Positions 4,933 to 5,082 of a stretch of 5,082 bases of DNA are shown piece after piece; within the stretch, counting starts at the first letter, position 1, and each line of letters opens with the position of its first letter. Below the pieces are notes generated by a model. That model did no database searches. It had not been told where the DNA came from and saw nothing but the letters and a program-made list of their open reading frames with translations. The stretch lies in assembly GCA_047974135.1 (NCBI GenBank), contig JBKECC010000100.1:1-5082 (forward strand), written 5' to 3'. The stretch is from JAIRQK01 sp047974135 (lineage in GTDB: Bacteria; Campylobacterota; Campylobacteria; Campylobacterales; Campylobacteraceae). The position numbers were made by a program, and so were the translations under genes.

Positions 4933-5082
4933 AAAAATTTATTTATATTGCAAGTCCAGTGCGTGCGGTTTACGATAGTGTTTGGAACAAAGAGCATGCA
5001 ATTATAAAGATAAAAGAGTTAGCAATTAAAGGTTGTAAAAAAGCAAAAGAGGCTGGGCATATACCAGTTTCTCCTGTTCTAT
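4929..5082 (+). CDS. DUF4406 / nucleoside deoxyribosyltransferase-like protein (5' part)
   Basis: ATG 4929 overlaps the previous stop, and AGGAG (4913-4917) lies 11 bases upstream. The frame stays open to the window end, giving 51 codons. The visible part has a first strand FIYIASPVRA, a helix rich in K and A, then GHIPVSPVL. A YIASP strand-loop, a helix and a GHxPxxPxL strand fit the DUF4406-like branch of the nucleoside 2-deoxyribosyltransferase fold, often carried by phages. Members of the fold hydrolyse or transfer bases of (deoxy)nucleotides, but the catalytic residues further on are outside the window, so activity cannot be judged. The fold call is moderately sure; the function is inference. 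Confidence 0.65.
   Translation, partial: MKKFIYIASPVRAVYDSVWNKEHAIIKIKELAIKGCKKAKEAGHIPVSPVL

Noticed and set aside
1..5082. CRISPR array, tRNA, rRNA or riboswitch
   Set aside because: No regularly spaced repeats, cloverleaf or known conserved RNA core was seen; the only non-coding stretches longer than 80 bases are 326-410 and 2627-2714, both described above.

Overview
The window is AT-rich (about one third G+C by eye) and densely coded. It reads as the left-hand early region of a Mu-like transposable phage or prophage. The diagnosis rests on gene order: a divergent promoter region, a Ner-like DNA-binding protein, a MuA-type DDE transposase, a MuB-type AAA+ ATPase, and then two small regulators of kinds that I recall from other Mu-like phages. 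AT-rich codon use, strong AAGGAG-type ribosome binding sites and T-rich promoter upstream regions suggest a Campylobacterota host (the Sulfurimonas/Arcobacter/Campylobacter side). This host assignment is inference and not proven by any host gene here.

Left part (1-410): the 3' end of a rightward gene of unknown identity (2-157) runs into a small leftward gene (167-325) encoding a 52-residue coiled-coil peptide. Positions 326-410 are a divergent control region. It holds a perfect extended -10 element on the minus strand, an overlapping -10-like element on the plus strand, and nested inverted repeats that could be operator sites. The leftward peptide sits where Mu keeps its repressor gene but has no visible helix-turn-helix.

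Transposition module (411-3425): the Ner-like protein overlaps the transposase start by 4 bases, and the transposase shows Mu-type domains in order with a D-D-(35)-E triad. A perfect 7-bp hairpin separates A from B. B is a compact AAA+ ATPase of 236 residues, whose start is set by a good ribosome binding site at 2702-2706.

Regulatory and accessory early genes (3429-5082): a helix-turn-helix protein with a four-cysteine array overlaps a winged-helix protein that carries an RNTG...DPNTG signature. They are followed by three small proteins without recognised function and the start of a protein resembling DUF4406 / the nucleoside 2-deoxyribosyltransferase fold, cut off by the window end. Every rightward gene from 411 on overlaps or nearly abuts the next with its own Shine-Dalgarno sequence, consistent with one early operon. 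Neither a phage end nor host flanking DNA could be identified.
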